A stretch of DNA of 64,000 nucleotides from Paracoccus alcaliphilus. Its GTDB lineage: Bacteria; Pseudomonadota; Alphaproteobacteria; Rhodobacterales; Rhodobacteraceae. The translations under genes and the position numbers were made by a program. The notes beneath the pieces are model-generated. The model did not search any database and had not been told where the DNA came from. It saw only the letters and a program-made list of their open reading frames with translations. Of this stretch, positions 51,542 through 61,336 are shown piece after piece. Numbering within the stretch: position 1 is the first letter of the stretch; every line of letters starts with the position of its first letter. The stretch is taken from NCBI RefSeq assembly GCF_028553725.1, contig NZ_CP067124.1, forward strand, positions 496,001-560,000, read 5' to 3'.

Positions 51542-52589
51542 AGGGTTTTGTTGCGCAAAAGGCTGACGGGATTCAACTTGTGAATCCAGCGTGCTAGCAG
51601 GGAGCATGAGCAACTGGACCCCGACGAGATACAAGACTACGAACTGGTCGTCCTATTATTCTGCCCTGAAGCGACGTGGCTCGCTGACCATCTGGTTTGA
51701 TCCGTCGATGATCTGGTCGCCGCCTCCGAGCGGCAAACGAGGCCGCCAGCAAGCTTACAGCGATGCGGCCATCCAGGCTTGCCTGACGCTGAAAGTGCAG
51801 TTTGGCATGCCTTTGCGGCAGGTGACGGGCTTTGTCGAAAGTCTGCTCGGTCTGGCGGGGCTGGACTGGGCGGTTCCGGATTACAGCACGCTATGCCGCC
51901 GTCAAAAGACCCTGACGGTGGATATTCCCTATCGGGGTGGCAACGGCCCGTTACACCTGCTGATCGACAGCACCGGCATCAAGGCGGAGGGCGAAGGCGA
52001 GTGGAATGCCCGCAAGCACGGTGGCACCAAGCGGCGCATCTGGCGCAAGGTTCACATCGCGGTCGATGAGGAAACGCTGGAGGTGCGGGCCGTCGAGGGG
52101 ACCGGAAGTCATGTCGGCGATGCGCCGATGTTACCGGAATTGCTCGACCAGATCCCATCCGATGAGGACATCGGCTCCGTGACCGGTGACGGAGCTTTTG
52201 ATACCCGCAAGTGCCATGATGCGATTGCGGATCGAGGGGCAGAGGCGATCATCCCGCCGCGCAAGAATGCCCAACCCTGGAAGCCGACAACTGCCGGCGC
52301 GTGCGCCCGCAACGAAATCCTCCGGGCCGTCAAATACCTCGGCCCTACGATCTGGCGACGATGGAGCGGGTACCACCGCCGAAGCCGCATCGAGGCAAAG
52401 ATGCATTGTGTAAAACGTCTGGGTCAGAGCCTCATGGCGCGGGACTTCGACCGGCAGGTCGCGGAGATCCAAATCCGCTGCGCCGTCATGAACCGTTACA
52501 CAGCTCTCGGCACGCCCATTACAATGGCCGCAGGATAAGTCTGTCCGGGGAAAGGGGAGTTATATCCAAAGCACCTTTTGCGCAACATG
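51542..52589 (+). mobile_element. IS5-family insertion sequence
   Basis: The terminal inverted repeats contain TGTTGCGCAAAAGG (51549-51562) and its complement (52574-52587). One intact transposase gene lies between them. No clear target duplication was found. Its left end has a close relative at 14816. Confidence 0.75.
51606..52538 (+). CDS. IS5-family transposase
   Basis: The 310-residue DDE transposase is of the IS5/IS1031 type: YKTTNWSSYYSALKRRGSLT at the N-terminus, LLIDSTGIKAEGEGEWNARK with the first Asp, VTGDGAFDTRKCHDAIADRG with the second, and RRSRIEAKMHCVKRLGQSLM with the Glu. All catalytic residues and both ends are present, so the element may be active. Start 51606 fits the family; the frame is open a further five codons upstream. 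Confidence 0.9.
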   Translation: MSNWTPTRYKTTNWSSYYSALKRRGSLTIWFDPSMIWSPPPSGKRGRQQAYSDAAIQACLTLKVQFGMPLRQVTGFVESLLGLAGLDWAVPDYSTLCRRQKTLTVDIPYRGGNGPLHLLIDSTGIKAEGEGEWNARKHGGTKRRIWRKVHIAVDEETLEVRAVEGTGSHVGDAPMLPELLDQIPSDEDIGSVTGDGAFDTRKCHDAIADRGAEAIIPPRKNAQPWKPTTAGACARNEILRAVKYLGPTIWRRWSGYHRRSRIEAKMHCVKRLGQSLMARDFDRQVAEIQIRCAVMNRYTALGTPITMAAG

Positions 52590-52843
52590 TATAACCGCCC
52601 CTTGCGCAAGAGGGTTTTGGAGCAATTTGGCGCGGTGTCGGGTGCTGACATGTATCCGGCCTCGTGATGCGGCCATAGTCATGCCGCGGGCCCGCATGGT
52701 GTTCGCGGGTCGGAACCAAATCAAAGCCGCGTGCTCGATGGCACTCTGTTGCGCTCTGGTTTTCCGACCTTGTCTTGCGACCGTTGCGCCAAGTTGCTCT
52801 CAGCCCTCCTCCGCTCCGACGACCTCGCGACCGCTGACGGACT

Positions 52844-53872
52844 TTACGCCGCCATGGCCGGAGCCCGGTAGACCTCTCCGCTCTTCATCAACGCCCAGAC
52901 GATCCGCGCCATCTTGTTGGCCAAGGCCACGCGCACCAGCATCGGCGGCTTGCGCTCCAGCATCCTTGCCAGCCAGGTGCCGGCGCGCGCTGACGCATGA
53001 CTATGGCGCTTGATGATGACACTGTTGGCGCCGATGATCAGCAACCGGCGTAGGGAACGCTCACCCATCTTCGTCGTGGCTCCCAGCCGTTGCTTTCCGC
53101 CCGTCGAATGCTGCCTGGGCGTGAGCCCAAGCCATGCCGCGAAGTCTCGGCCCTTCCGGAACGCTTCCGGCGGCGGAGCCAGTGTGGCGATGGCCGTGGC
53201 GATCAACGGGCCGATGCCCGGGATCGTCATTAGGCGCCGGGCGACTTCATCGGTCTTGGCGCGCCGGTCGATCTCGGCATCCAAGGTCTCGATCTGACCG
53301 TCGAGCTGGACAAGCGTTTCAGTCAGGACCGTCAGGGATGCCCGCGCCGTGGCGGGCAGGCCCGATTCTTCATCCGCGACGAGGGCAACCAGGCGCCGGG
53401 CATTCGTCGCACCCTGTGGCACGACCCAGCCATACTCGGTGAGATGTCCGCGGAGCGCGTTGATGGCCTGGGTACGCTGCCGGATGAGCAACTCCCGGAC
53501 GCGGAAGACGCTGGCCGCTCCTTGCGTTTCCTCGCTCTTCACGGGAACAAAGCGCATGTTCGGTCTTTGCGCCGCCTCGCAGATCGCCTCGGCATCCGCC
53601 GCATCATTTTTTTGCCGCTTGATGAAGGGCTTCACATAAGCGGGCGGGATGAGCTTGATGTCGTGGCCGAGCTTGGCCAGCTCCCGACCCCAGAAATGCG
53701 CGCCACCGCAGGCCTCCATCGCCACCAGGCAGGGCGGCAACTTGGCGAAGAACTCAAACACCTGAGCCCGTCTGAGCTTCTTGCGTAAGACAGCACTGCC
53801 TTTGCTGTCAGCACCGTGGACCTGGAACACATTCTTCGCCAGATCCAGTCCGACCGTGATAATCTCCGACAT
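52844..53872 (-). CDS. IS110-family transposase
   Basis: The 342-residue DEDD transposase has an N-terminal RuvC-like domain (TVGLDLAKNVFQVHGADSKG, LVAMEACGGAHFWGRELAKL, QKNDAADAEAI) and a C-terminal Tnp20 domain (IPGIGPLIATAIATL, then FAAWLGLTPRQHSTGGKQRL). It looks complete. Its insertion removed the 5' part of phnC immediately to the right. IS110 elements lack long terminal repeats, so exact borders are not visible. Confidence 0.9.
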   Translation of the reverse strand: MSEIITVGLDLAKNVFQVHGADSKGSAVLRKKLRRAQVFEFFAKLPPCLVAMEACGGAHFWGRELAKLGHDIKLIPPAYVKPFIKRQKNDAADAEAICEAAQRPNMRFVPVKSEETQGAASVFRVRELLIRQRTQAINALRGHLTEYGWVVPQGATNARRLVALVADEESGLPATARASLTVLTETLVQLDGQIETLDAEIDRRAKTDEVARRLMTIPGIGPLIATAIATLAPPPEAFRKGRDFAAWLGLTPRQHSTGGKQRLGATTKMGERSLRRLLIIGANSVIIKRHSHASARAGTWLARMLERKPPMLVRVALANKMARIVWALMKSGEVYRAPAMAA

Positions 53873-53949
53873 GACCGCCTCCCAATACGGATTGTTGCGA
53901 TCCCACCTTGGCACGTCGATGCCGTCGGGGGGCGGTTACAGCATCAAAG

Positions 53950-54446
53950 CCTTCCAGAAGCATTGTCTCGTCCGCCGGCGCAGGGTTCTGTCGAACGTGG
54001 TTCACGGCATGCTGTCCGAACCGGGAAGCTGGCGCGGCTTTGCCCATTGCCTCGCGCCCGACGCGTGGCGGCGCGCCGCGCTGGATGCGCTGGCGGATGT
54101 GAACCTTGCCGACCGCGCCAACGCGCGTGCGGACGCACTGTCGGGCGGCCAGCAGCAGCGTGTCGCTATCGCCCGCGCGCTGGTCCGTCGCCCGCAACTT
54201 CTGATCGCAGACGAACCCGCCGCCAGCCTCGATCCGGTATCCGGCCATGACGTGATGGCATTGTTCACACGTCTGTGCGCCGGACATGACATCACCATGC
54301 TGTTCACCTCGCACGACATGGCGCATGTGCGCGACCATGCGGACCGCATCGTCGCCATGAAGGCGGGCAGGATCCTGTTCGACAAACCCTCGGCCACCAC
54401 TACCGATGCCGACCTGGAGGAGACGTTCCGTGTCGAGACCCGCTGA
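53950..54446 (+). pseudogene. phnC: Phosphonate ABC transporter ATPase, 5'-truncated
   Basis: About 165 residues remain. They hold the ABC signature ADALSGGQQQRVAIARALVR, Walker B LLIADEPAASLDPVSG, and the H-loop MLFTSHDMAHVRDHADRI. The Walker A region is gone because IS110 occupies the upstream side. FQKHCLVRRRRVLSNVV corresponds to the Q-loop region of PhnC proteins. Without Walker A it cannot hydrolyse ATP. The permease gene phnE overlaps its end. Confidence 0.85.
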
Positions 54447-55230
54447 GCTTCCTTCGCGGCTGCCGCGCCTGTCGCCGCTGTCTTTTGCACTCACCATCGG
54501 TGTCGTCGCACTAGTGCTGGTGTCCATCGGTCAGGTCGCTCCCTCGGTCGGACAGATGACCGAAGGTGTGCCGAACCTTGTCAGCCTCGTCTCGCGCATG
54601 ATGCCGCCGAATACCGATCCGGCTTTCCTGCAACGCATCTTCTGGCGCATTCTCGAGACGTTCCAGATCGCGCTGGCTGGGGCGGTGATCGGCATTGCGA
54701 TCAGCCTTCCGATCGCCTGGATCTCGGCGCGGGGTATCGGGCCATTCGGCAATATTGGTGCGTTCCTGACCCGGGCTTTCGTCTCGTTCCTGCGCACTGT
54801 GCCCGATCTGGTCTGGGCGCTTCTGTTCGTGGCGACGGTCGGCCTGGGTGCCGTCGCGGGCACGATGACCATCGTTGTCGACACCATCGGCTTTTGCGGC
54901 CGCTTCTTCGCCGAGGCGATGGAGGACAGCGACAAGGAACCGCAGGAGGCGATCTCGGCCATCGGCGGACATCGCCTGTCGATTCTGCTCGGCGCCATCA
55001 TACCGGACGTGATGCCGTCGCTGATCAACTCTTCCCTGTTCGCGCTGGAAAAGGCCGTGCGCTCGTCCGTGGTCCTCGGCCTCGTCGGCGCGGGGGGCAT
55101 CGGGCAGGAACTCAAGGTCGCCTTCGACATGTTCCAGTATCGCAATGCCTCAACGATCATCCTCGTGATCTTCGTGATCGTACTGGGAATGGAGCGGCTG
55201 ACCGACCGACTGCGCCGGAAGCTGAAGTGA
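54430..55230 (+). CDS. phnE: Phosphonate ABC transporter permease
   Basis: The 266-residue protein starts at GTG 54430 after GGAGGAG and overlaps phnC by 17 bases. It has about six membrane helices and the permease EAA loop (DSDKEPQEAISAIGGHRLSI). LGLVGAGGIGQELKVAFDMF and RNASTIILVIFVIVLGMERL near the end match PhnE. With PhnC truncated and no PhnD in view, import of phosphonate or phosphite is probably disabled here, unless another ATPase substitutes. Confidence 0.88.
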   Translation: MSRPAELPSRLPRLSPLSFALTIGVVALVLVSIGQVAPSVGQMTEGVPNLVSLVSRMMPPNTDPAFLQRIFWRILETFQIALAGAVIGIAISLPIAWISARGIGPFGNIGAFLTRAFVSFLRTVPDLVWALLFVATVGLGAVAGTMTIVVDTIGFCGRFFAEAMEDSDKEPQEAISAIGGHRLSILLGAIIPDVMPSLINSSLFALEKAVRSSVVLGLVGAGGIGQELKVAFDMFQYRNASTIILVIFVIVLGMERLTDRLRRKLK

Positions 55231-55404
55231 TTAAAGGGTTGGGGACCGGTGTGCTCGTGGACGCCCGTGTGCACGATCCGGTGCACATAGTTGCCGGCAA
55301 GTGGATCAGGTCGGGATCAAGCCTATCCCGCGGCACGATCTCCTCGACCCTGGCCACGCAGGCACGCCCGCACATCGTGGCGGGCGGCTTGAAGTGGCAG
55401 GCGG
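55231..55404 (-). pseudogene. Possible CoA-transferase subunit remnant
   Basis: A minus-strand stretch (ARVEEIVPRDRLDPDLIHLP) resembles the VEEIVP..LDPD.IHTPGI segment of acyl-CoA/3-oxoacid CoA-transferase subunit A. It is too short for certainty, and the frame is lost on both sides. Confidence 0.35.
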
Positions 55405-55602
55405 CTGCGGGTCTGGCGGCAGATCGAGACCTGGTTGTCCGACCGCAGCGTCGCGCCCTGCCCCGTGGATCTGCCGCCCGGACTGATCGCCTCGGCCACC
55501 AATCCCGGCTGTCTTGTCCTGTCGGACGCCCTTGCGTCGCCCCCGACCCGGGCATGGATCGCGGCCTTTCTGAAGGCCGGTTCCGAGGCCGACCATGGCT
55601 GA
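55405..55602 (+). pseudogene. C-terminal fragment of an unidentified gene before the glycosyltransferase
   Basis: A frame of 65 residues ending at TGA 55600-55602 (LRVWRQIETWLSDRSVAPCP, then TRAWIAAFLKAGSEADHG) overlaps the next start by eight bases, as real neighbouring genes do. No family recognised. Its upstream part was removed at about 55405. Confidence 0.4.
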
Positions 55603-56353
55603 GCCGGCGCTGCTGTTCGTCGATACCTGCGCGCCCCGCGCCTATGACAGTCTCGGGACCGGCCTGCACGGGTTGGGCGGCACCGAGGCCACGATCCTGC
55701 GCGTGGCTTTCGGGCTGGCGCCGGACATGGCAATCTCCATCGCCCAATCCCGCCGGACCGAGGCCGTGACGCGGCAAGGGGTCGATTTCCTTCCCTGGCC
55801 CGGCCACGTGACAGGCAGGGCGATTGTGGTCATCAATTCCTGGAAGCTGGCTGTGAAACTGCGGCGGCGGCATCCGCACAGGCGGGTGGCGCTGTGGCTG
55901 CATGTCTTCCCGGGCAGGCACAACCGCGCCATGGGGGCGGAGCTGGCCGAGGCGGGGGTCGAGGGAATCGCCGTCTCGCACAGTCATCACCGTTGGCTTT
56001 GCTGCTTTTTTGCTCCGGCAGCGCCGCCTGTCGGGGTGCTTTACAATCCCGTCGCCGACGCGCTGACCCCCGATGCGACGCCCCGCGACCCCGATCTGCT
56101 GCTGTTCGCCAGCGCGCCCCATAAGGGTCTGGATCACGTGATCGCGCGCTTTGCCCTTCTGCGCCAAGAGATTCCTTCGCTGCGGCTGGAGATCGCCGAT
56201 CCAGGCTATCTGCACTGGCATTCGAGGCATTACGCGACGGACAATCTGCGGTGGCTGGGGATATTGGATCAGGATCGCCTGATTGGGTACTACCGCCGCG
56301 CGCTTCTGTGGTTGCCGCCCATTGTGCAAGGCCTCTTCTCTTGGGGCAGGTGA
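55595..56353 (+). pseudogene. Glycosyltransferase, C-terminally truncated
   Basis: The frame gives 252 residues. The N-terminal half has the LGGTEATILRVAFGLA motif seen in GT4-type glycosyltransferases. Later LLLFASAPHKGLDHVIARFA and LRWLGILDQDRLIGYYRRAL match the start of the second Rossmann domain. The usual nucleotide-sugar-binding EAMA/EANA region with its catalytic Glu is missing: family similarity ends near 56320, and the last residues (IVQGLFSWGR) are foreign. An IS110 copy lies just beyond. Probably a former polysaccharide gene. Confidence 0.65.
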
Positions 56354-56568
56354 TCGAGTGCGGTCTTCTGTCAGGCCTGTATGTGCGGCAATTTTCAGAA
56401 GCCGCTGGCCGGGATGGTGATCAGCGAAGCGGGTCCACATCTGTGTCTCGAGCTCGATTGCTCGCAGTTGCTATCTGGTTTTCCCGATCCGGATCGTTTC
56501 GATCTTTTGCCCATGGAGTCGTCGGCTTCTTACACCTCTTCGCCCTGTGCCGAATGCGTGCGCTACGT

Positions 56569-57600
56569 TCAAGCCGTAGCGGCAGCAGGCACAGGGATCC
56601 TGTAGTCCTGTTGTTTTGTCATCATGGCCCAGATGGCGCGCGCCATTTTGTTAGCCAGGGCGATCGCTACCAACATGCGCGGCTTTCTTGCCAGCATCCG
56701 CTCCAGCCAGGACCCTTGCGGGATACGTGATCGTCCCAGCCAGTTCAGCCGAGACATGGCGCCGATGATCAGGAGACGCCTGATATCCGCCTGACCTGCT
56801 TTTGTGATCCGTCCCAATCGCTCTTTTTCTCCGGAAGAGTGCTGACGCGGAACAAGTCCCAACCAGGCGGCGAAGTCGCGACCACGCCTGAAGGTTTTCA
56901 TGTCCGGTGCGAAAGCGTCAAATGCCAGTGCTGTGATTGGGCCAACCCCCGGCAAGGTCTGCAGGCGCCTCGCCGTTTCGGCGTCATCCGCTAGCTGGTG
57001 TGCCTTCTGAGTTTTCTCGTCGATACGAGCCGTTTGCTCTGCGATCTGTTCCAGAAGGTTCCTGCATTCCTCGCGCACGAGCCGAGGGATAGCTCTTTCA
57101 TCTGTGTCGAGAATAGCCTTCACGCGACCGATCTGCCTGAGGCCTACCGGGAGCACGTGGCCGAACTCATAAAGAATGGCGCGCAACGCATTTACGAGCT
57201 CGGTTCCTTGGTGAACAAGACGTTCCCTGGCTCGGAACAGCACAGCACGAGCCTGCTGCTGGTCGGTCTTCGGAGGCACAAAGCGCATCCCGGGCTGGCG
57301 AGCCGCAGTGACAATTGCCTCGGCATCGGTGGCGTCATTTTTCTGGCGCTTAACAAACGGGCGCACATACTGCGGAGGGATCATCAGAACTTGATGGTTG
57401 CGGCTGATCAACTCCCGCGCCCAAAAATGAGCGCTGCCGCAAGCTTCCATGGCGATGATCGCCCCAGGATACGCAGCCAGGAAACGCAGAAACTACTGGC
57501 GGGGCACCTTCTTGCGGAAAGCCGGCCTTCCATCGGCTGTGGCACCGTGAAGCTGGAAAACAGTTTTGGCCAGATCGACGCCGACTATCATATCATTCAT
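56569..57600 (-). pseudogene. IS110-family transposase with in-frame amber codon
   Basis: Start ATG 57600 (MNDMIVGVDLAKTVFQLHGA). The frame meets TAG at 57493-57495 after codon 35 and then continues in the same frame to 56569 with the full IS110 sequence (VKRQKNDATDAEAIVTAARQ, LPGVGPITALAFDAF, FAAWLGLVPRQHSSGEKERL). A restart at ATG 57450 would lack the first catalytic Asp. The single nonsense codon is the only visible defect. Confidence 0.85.
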
Positions 57601-57611
57601 CTTGCCGTCCT

Positions 57612-57893
57612 TTCCGGTTGGGGAGGGCTGTGCTTCTAACGCTGGCACATTGCGATGCCGGTTGGGGAGGGCGGCAACCATCCCATCTGTAGTCGACACC
57701 GGGATCCGGTAGTCCTCCTGTTTTATCGTCATTGCGCAGATTACGCGCGCCATCTTGTTGGCCAGAGCGATCGCCACCAGCATGCAAGGTTTCCCTGCCA
57801 GCATCCGCTCCAGCCAAGACCCTTGTGCGATACGTGATCGCCTGAACCGGTTAAGCCGCGACATTGCGCCGATGATGAGCGGGTGAAGAGCCT
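57612..57893 (-). mobile_element. Partial second copy of the same IS110 element
   Basis: The minus strand again reads LIIGAMSRLNRFRRSRIAQG, SWLERMLAGKPCMLVAIALA and KQEDYRIPV, near-identical to the C-terminus of the neighbouring transposase, followed by the same 3' flank. Only about 90 codons remain. The two copies are in direct tandem. Confidence 0.8.
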
Positions 57894-58337
57894 CTCGGAC
57901 TACTCCCGGATCTGTCAGGAACATTTCTTCCAAATTGCCGTTTAACCCAGTGTTCCCACTGCTGGCTGCGGTCGGACAGCTACCGAACCCGTCGCCCCTG
58001 ACGTGGAAGGTAGCCGCGGAGCGGGTTTCTTGTGCACGGCAATTACCCGCTCCGCCCCTCGTAAGTGAATAATGCCCTCCAGATGCTCTCCTTCAAACTG
58101 GCCCAAGCGGAACATTTCAGGCCGTCGTGGGTTACGGATCGGTCTCCGGTCGTGCTGGCAGCAGCGGAGGCTGGCGGGGCGGGTTCGTCAGATGGGTTTG
58201 ACTCGCCCCGTTAATTTTGAGCGGTTTATGCGCCCGAGGAGATCATCGAAATGGTGACGAGACCCTACCAGAGATCGCGCTGAACCCCTAAGGCATCCGC
58301 GCGCTACGACGCGCGCTCACATCGGAAAGGAAGACCG
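57894..58337 (+). other. Intergenic region upstream of the stress-type cluster
   Basis: No supported gene. It contains the GGAAC-type promoter motif at 58109-58133 and a small inverted repeat GCGCGC/GCGCGC near 58299-58316 just before the ribosome-binding site AAAGGAAG of the next gene. Confidence 0.55.
58109..58133 (+). promoter_or_regulatory. Candidate ECF (EcfG-type) promoter
   Basis: GGAAC, 16 bases, GGTT. It points toward the SRPBCC gene at 58338, about 205 bases away. The EcfG consensus is GGAAC-N16/17-CGTT; one base differs. Confidence 0.45.
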
Positions 58338-58955
58338 ATGCACCGTCGAGAGTTCCGCCTATCTGCCGCAGTTACCGTATTTTCGCTGTTCGCGGCTGCC
58401 GGTTTGCTGGCCAGGGTTCTGCTACAATCGCCGCCGAAAGGTCGGCCCGACAGCGCGCCAGGGCGAACCGCCCGACGGCTGAGTTTCGGCGGTTACATGG
58501 TCGCGGGCCGAACGGTGACCATCGCCGTGCCCCGTCACCGCATCTATGAAATGTGGCGAGACCCGCAAAGGCTAGCCGACTTCATGCAGGATCTGACGGG
58601 CGCGGAAGTCTCGGATGACCGCGTCACCTGGATTATAGACTCGCCCGACGGGCGCTACCGGGTCGACACGCAGCTGGTCCTGGATCGCAAGGACGAAGCC
58701 CTGGCCTGGCGGTCTGTCGAGGGCGCCGACATCCAAATCGAAGCCAAGGTTCAGTTTCGCGATGCCGCCGCCGGCCGCGGCACGGAGGTCGAGGCCCATG
58801 TCGCATGGCGCCCCCATGGCGGCATCGTAGGCCATTGGGCGTCAGCGCTGCGCCGCACCGATCCAGCGGTCCGTGGCAGGCAGGAGTTGAAGCGGCTGAA
58901 GATGCTTCTTGAAACGGGCGAAATCGCCACCTCGGCAAACCGGAGGGACCCCTGA
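58338..58955 (+). CDS. SRPBCC/polyketide cyclase-like protein
   Basis: The 205-residue protein has a hydrophobic N-terminal segment (FRLSAAVTVFSLFAAAGLLA), which may be a membrane anchor. An SRPBCC (START-like) domain follows from about residue 58: TVTIAVPRHRIYEMWRDPQR and FMQDLTGAEVSDD, ending RRTDPAVRGRQELKRLKMLL. Such proteins bind hydrophobic ligands and are frequent in stress clusters. The last base of its stop codon is the first base of the downstream dehydrogenase start, so translation is coupled. Confidence 0.8.
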   Translation: MHRREFRLSAAVTVFSLFAAAGLLARVLLQSPPKGRPDSAPGRTARRLSFGGYMVAGRTVTIAVPRHRIYEMWRDPQRLADFMQDLTGAEVSDDRVTWIIDSPDGRYRVDTQLVLDRKDEALAWRSVEGADIQIEAKVQFRDAAAGRGTEVEAHVAWRPHGGIVGHWASALRRTDPAVRGRQELKRLKMLLETGEIATSANRRDP

Positions 58956-60139
58956 TGCGCGCATTGACCTGGCATGGCAAACATGACGTTCGCGTCGATA
59001 CGGTTCCCGACCCCGAAATCATCAATCCGCGCGACGCCGTCATCGAGGTGACGGCCACCGCCATCTGCGGATCGGACCTGCATCTCTATGACGGCGTGAT
59101 CCCCGGATTGCGCGCAGGCGACATTCTGGGCCACGAGTTCATGGGCCGGGTGGTCGAGAGCGGCCCGAAATCCACGCTGAAAAAGGGCGACCGGGTGGTC
59201 GTGCCCTTCACCATTTCCTGCGGGGCGTGTTTTTTCTGCCGGCAGGGTCTGTTCTCGGGTTGCGACAATTCGAACCCGGTCGAGACGCAAGAGGCGTCCG
59301 AACTGCTTTACGGACACGCGATGAGCGGGCTTTTCGGCTATTCCCATCTGACCGGCGGCTATCCCGGCGGACAGGCGGAATATGTGCGGGTGCCGTTTTC
59401 CGATGTGGGGCCGATCGTCATTCCGGATGGCGTGCCCGACGAGCAGGTGCTGTTTCTGTCCGACATCCTGCCCACCGGCTGGATGGCGGCCGGGAATTGC
59501 GACATCGGGGATGGCGACACCGTGGCCGTCTGGGGCTGCGGTCCGGTCGGGCTGTTCGCGATTCAGTCGGCGCTGCTGATGGGGGCGGGCCAGGTGATCG
59601 CCATCGACCACTATCCCGGGCGGCTGGATCTGGCGCGCAGGCTGGGGGCGCGGGTCATCGACTATCGCCAGACGCATGTGCTGGAGGCGTTGACGGAAAT
59701 GACCGGAGGTATCGGTCCCGACGCGGTGATCGACGCGGTCGGGATGGAAAGCCACGGCTTTGCCCCCGACAACCTGCTGGACGCGATGAAGCAGAAGGTC
59801 GGTGTCGGGGCTGATCGGGCGCATGCGCTGCGCATGGCGCTGACGGCGGTCAGGAAGGGCGGGCGGGTTTCGGTTCCCGGCGGCTATGGCGGCATGGCGG
59901 ACAAGTTCCCGCTTGGCGCGCTGATGCAAAAGGGCCTTCAGATCCGCACCGGGCAGACGCATGTGCAGAAATATATCCGCCAGTTGCTGCACCGCATTCT
60001 GGAAGGGGAAATCGACACGACCTTCCTGATCTCTCACCGTCTGGCGCTGGAGGATGCGCCGACGGGCTATCAGAATTTCCACGGCAGACAGAACGAATGG
60101 ACCAAGGTGGTGATGACCCCCGGCACAGTGCGGAATTGA
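58955..60139 (+). CDS. Zinc-dependent alcohol dehydrogenase
   Basis: The 394-residue MDR-family enzyme has catalytic zinc ligands Cys38 (ICGSDLH) and His60-Glu61 (GHEFMGRV). Structural zinc cysteines sit at about 89, 92, 95 and 103 (CGACFFCRQGLFSGC). The nucleotide-binding motif VWGCGPVGLFAIQSALLMGA lies near residue 190. The long insert and HPL-like substrate region match glutathione-independent formaldehyde dehydrogenase-like or threonine dehydrogenase-like members often labelled glutathione-dependent by mistake. It oxidises an alcohol or aldehyde with NAD(P); the substrate is unknown. It is coupled to the SRPBCC gene upstream. Confidence 0.9.
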   Translation: MRALTWHGKHDVRVDTVPDPEIINPRDAVIEVTATAICGSDLHLYDGVIPGLRAGDILGHEFMGRVVESGPKSTLKKGDRVVVPFTISCGACFFCRQGLFSGCDNSNPVETQEASELLYGHAMSGLFGYSHLTGGYPGGQAEYVRVPFSDVGPIVIPDGVPDEQVLFLSDILPTGWMAAGNCDIGDGDTVAVWGCGPVGLFAIQSALLMGAGQVIAIDHYPGRLDLARRLGARVIDYRQTHVLEALTEMTGGIGPDAVIDAVGMESHGFAPDNLLDAMKQKVGVGADRAHALRMALTAVRKGGRVSVPGGYGGMADKFPLGALMQKGLQIRTGQTHVQKYIRQLLHRILEGEIDTTFLISHRLALEDAPTGYQNFHGRQNEWTKVVMTPGTVRN

Positions 60140-60229
60140 GCGCGGGGAATCGGATGCCATGGCAATCTGCCTGCGCCGGTCCGGGCTTTCGGCTACGCTT
60201 CGGGGCCACATCGCGCAGGAGGCGGACCT

Positions 60230-61150
60230 GTGACCGATGACTTTGACTGCGCGATCATCGGCGGCGGGCCGGCGGGAATGACGGCCGCGATCTATCTTGG
60301 CCGGTTTCGAAGACGGGTTGCGCTGATCGACAAGGGCGAAAGCCGGGCCGCGCTGATTCCCCGCTCGCATAATCATCCCGGCTATCCCGATGGCATCAGG
60401 GGCCGGGACCTGCTGGACCGGATGCGCCGGCAGGTCGGCAAGCTGGGCGTCGTCACGATATCGGGCGAAGCCACGGATATCGGATATTCGCCGGATGGCC
60501 GGTTCAGGGTCGTCGCGGGACAGACAGTCATGGCCGATCACGTCATTCTGGCGACGGGAGTCAGGGACCGCCTGCCCCCGGTCGATGATCCGCTGCGCCA
60601 TATCCGCGAAGGACTGATCCGGCAATGCCCGGTCTGCGACGCCTATGAGCTGATCGGCCAGCCGGTCGCGGTGATCGGCGCCGGGGATTCCGCCGCAGGC
60701 GAGGCGCTGTTTCTCAGCCACTATACCCCCGATATCACCCTTCTGACGCTTGGTAAGGCGCTGGAGATGTCTGCAAGGGTGATCGCGAAACTGAAGAAAG
60801 CCGGTGTTCGGATCGTCGCGGACAAGGTTTCGGGCTGGGCTTTCGGACCGGCCGGTGTGGAGGTTCATCTGGAGACCGGACAGCGTCGCTTTGCGGCGGT
60901 CTATTCGGGCCTGGGCACCGATCCGCAGAATGCCCTGGCCCGCAGGCTTGGCGTGACGCTGGTGCAGGACGCGCGTATCGGCACCGATGAACATCAGCAG
61001 ACGACCCGAAAAAACGTCTTCGCAGTCGGCGATGTGGTGACCGGCCTGAACCAGATCGCCGTCGCCATGGCTCAGGCAGAGGTGGCCGCCAGCCGGATTC
61101 ATACCCAGTTGCGCCTGCGCGAGGGCAGATGCGTTCCCGACAGCCTTTGA
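60230..61150 (+). CDS. Thioredoxin-reductase-like flavoprotein
   Basis: The 306-residue protein starts at GTG 60230 after AGGAGG. FAD-binding [20 protein letters not shown] lies at the N-terminus and the second Rossmann motif [15 protein letters not shown] near residue 147. A redox CPVC pair sits at residues 133-136, and [20 protein letters not shown] near the end. It belongs to the TrxB-like NAD(P)H-dependent reductases. Its partner is not known; no thioredoxin gene is adjacent. It follows the alcohol dehydrogenase on the same strand after 90 bases. Confidence 0.88.
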   Translation: MTDDFDCAIIGGGPAGMTAAIYLGRFRRRVALIDKGESRAALIPRSHNHPGYPDGIRGRDLLDRMRRQVGKLGVVTISGEATDIGYSPDGRFRVVAGQTVMADHVILATGVRDRLPPVDDPLRHIREGLIRQCPVCDAYELIGQPVAVIGAGDSAAGEALFLSHYTPDITLLTLGKALEMSARVIAKLKKAGVRIVADKVSGWAFGPAGVEVHLETGQRRFAAVYSGLGTDPQNALARRLGVTLVQDARIGTDEHQQTTRKNVFAVGDVVTGLNQIAVAMAQAEVAASRIHTQLRLREGRCVPDSL

Positions 61151-61170
61151 TGCCCCTGACGGCGGTCGCT

Positions 61171-61195
61171 GGAACAATTGCGCATCGCCATGGTT
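61171..61195 (+). promoter_or_regulatory. Candidate ECF (EcfG-type) promoter
   Basis: GGAAC, 16 bases, GGTT, downstream of the flavoprotein gene and 142 bases before the small gene at 61337. Confidence 0.45.
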
Positions 61196-61336
61196 TCATC
61201 CGCCACCGGCAAACTGTCGCCGAGCCATCCGGCGAAGGGGGGGCATAGGCAAAACTCCGCCACCGCCCACCACGAAGGTGACAATGCCGCAAAGAACCCA
61301 TGCTAAGCTTTTTCCATCATCTGTCAGGAGGTAATC

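Noticed and set aside
58751..61177. Very long minus-strand frame (808 codons)
   Set aside because: It is the antisense shadow of the SRPBCC, dehydrogenase and flavoprotein genes; its sequence is Arg/His/Gln-rich with no domain.
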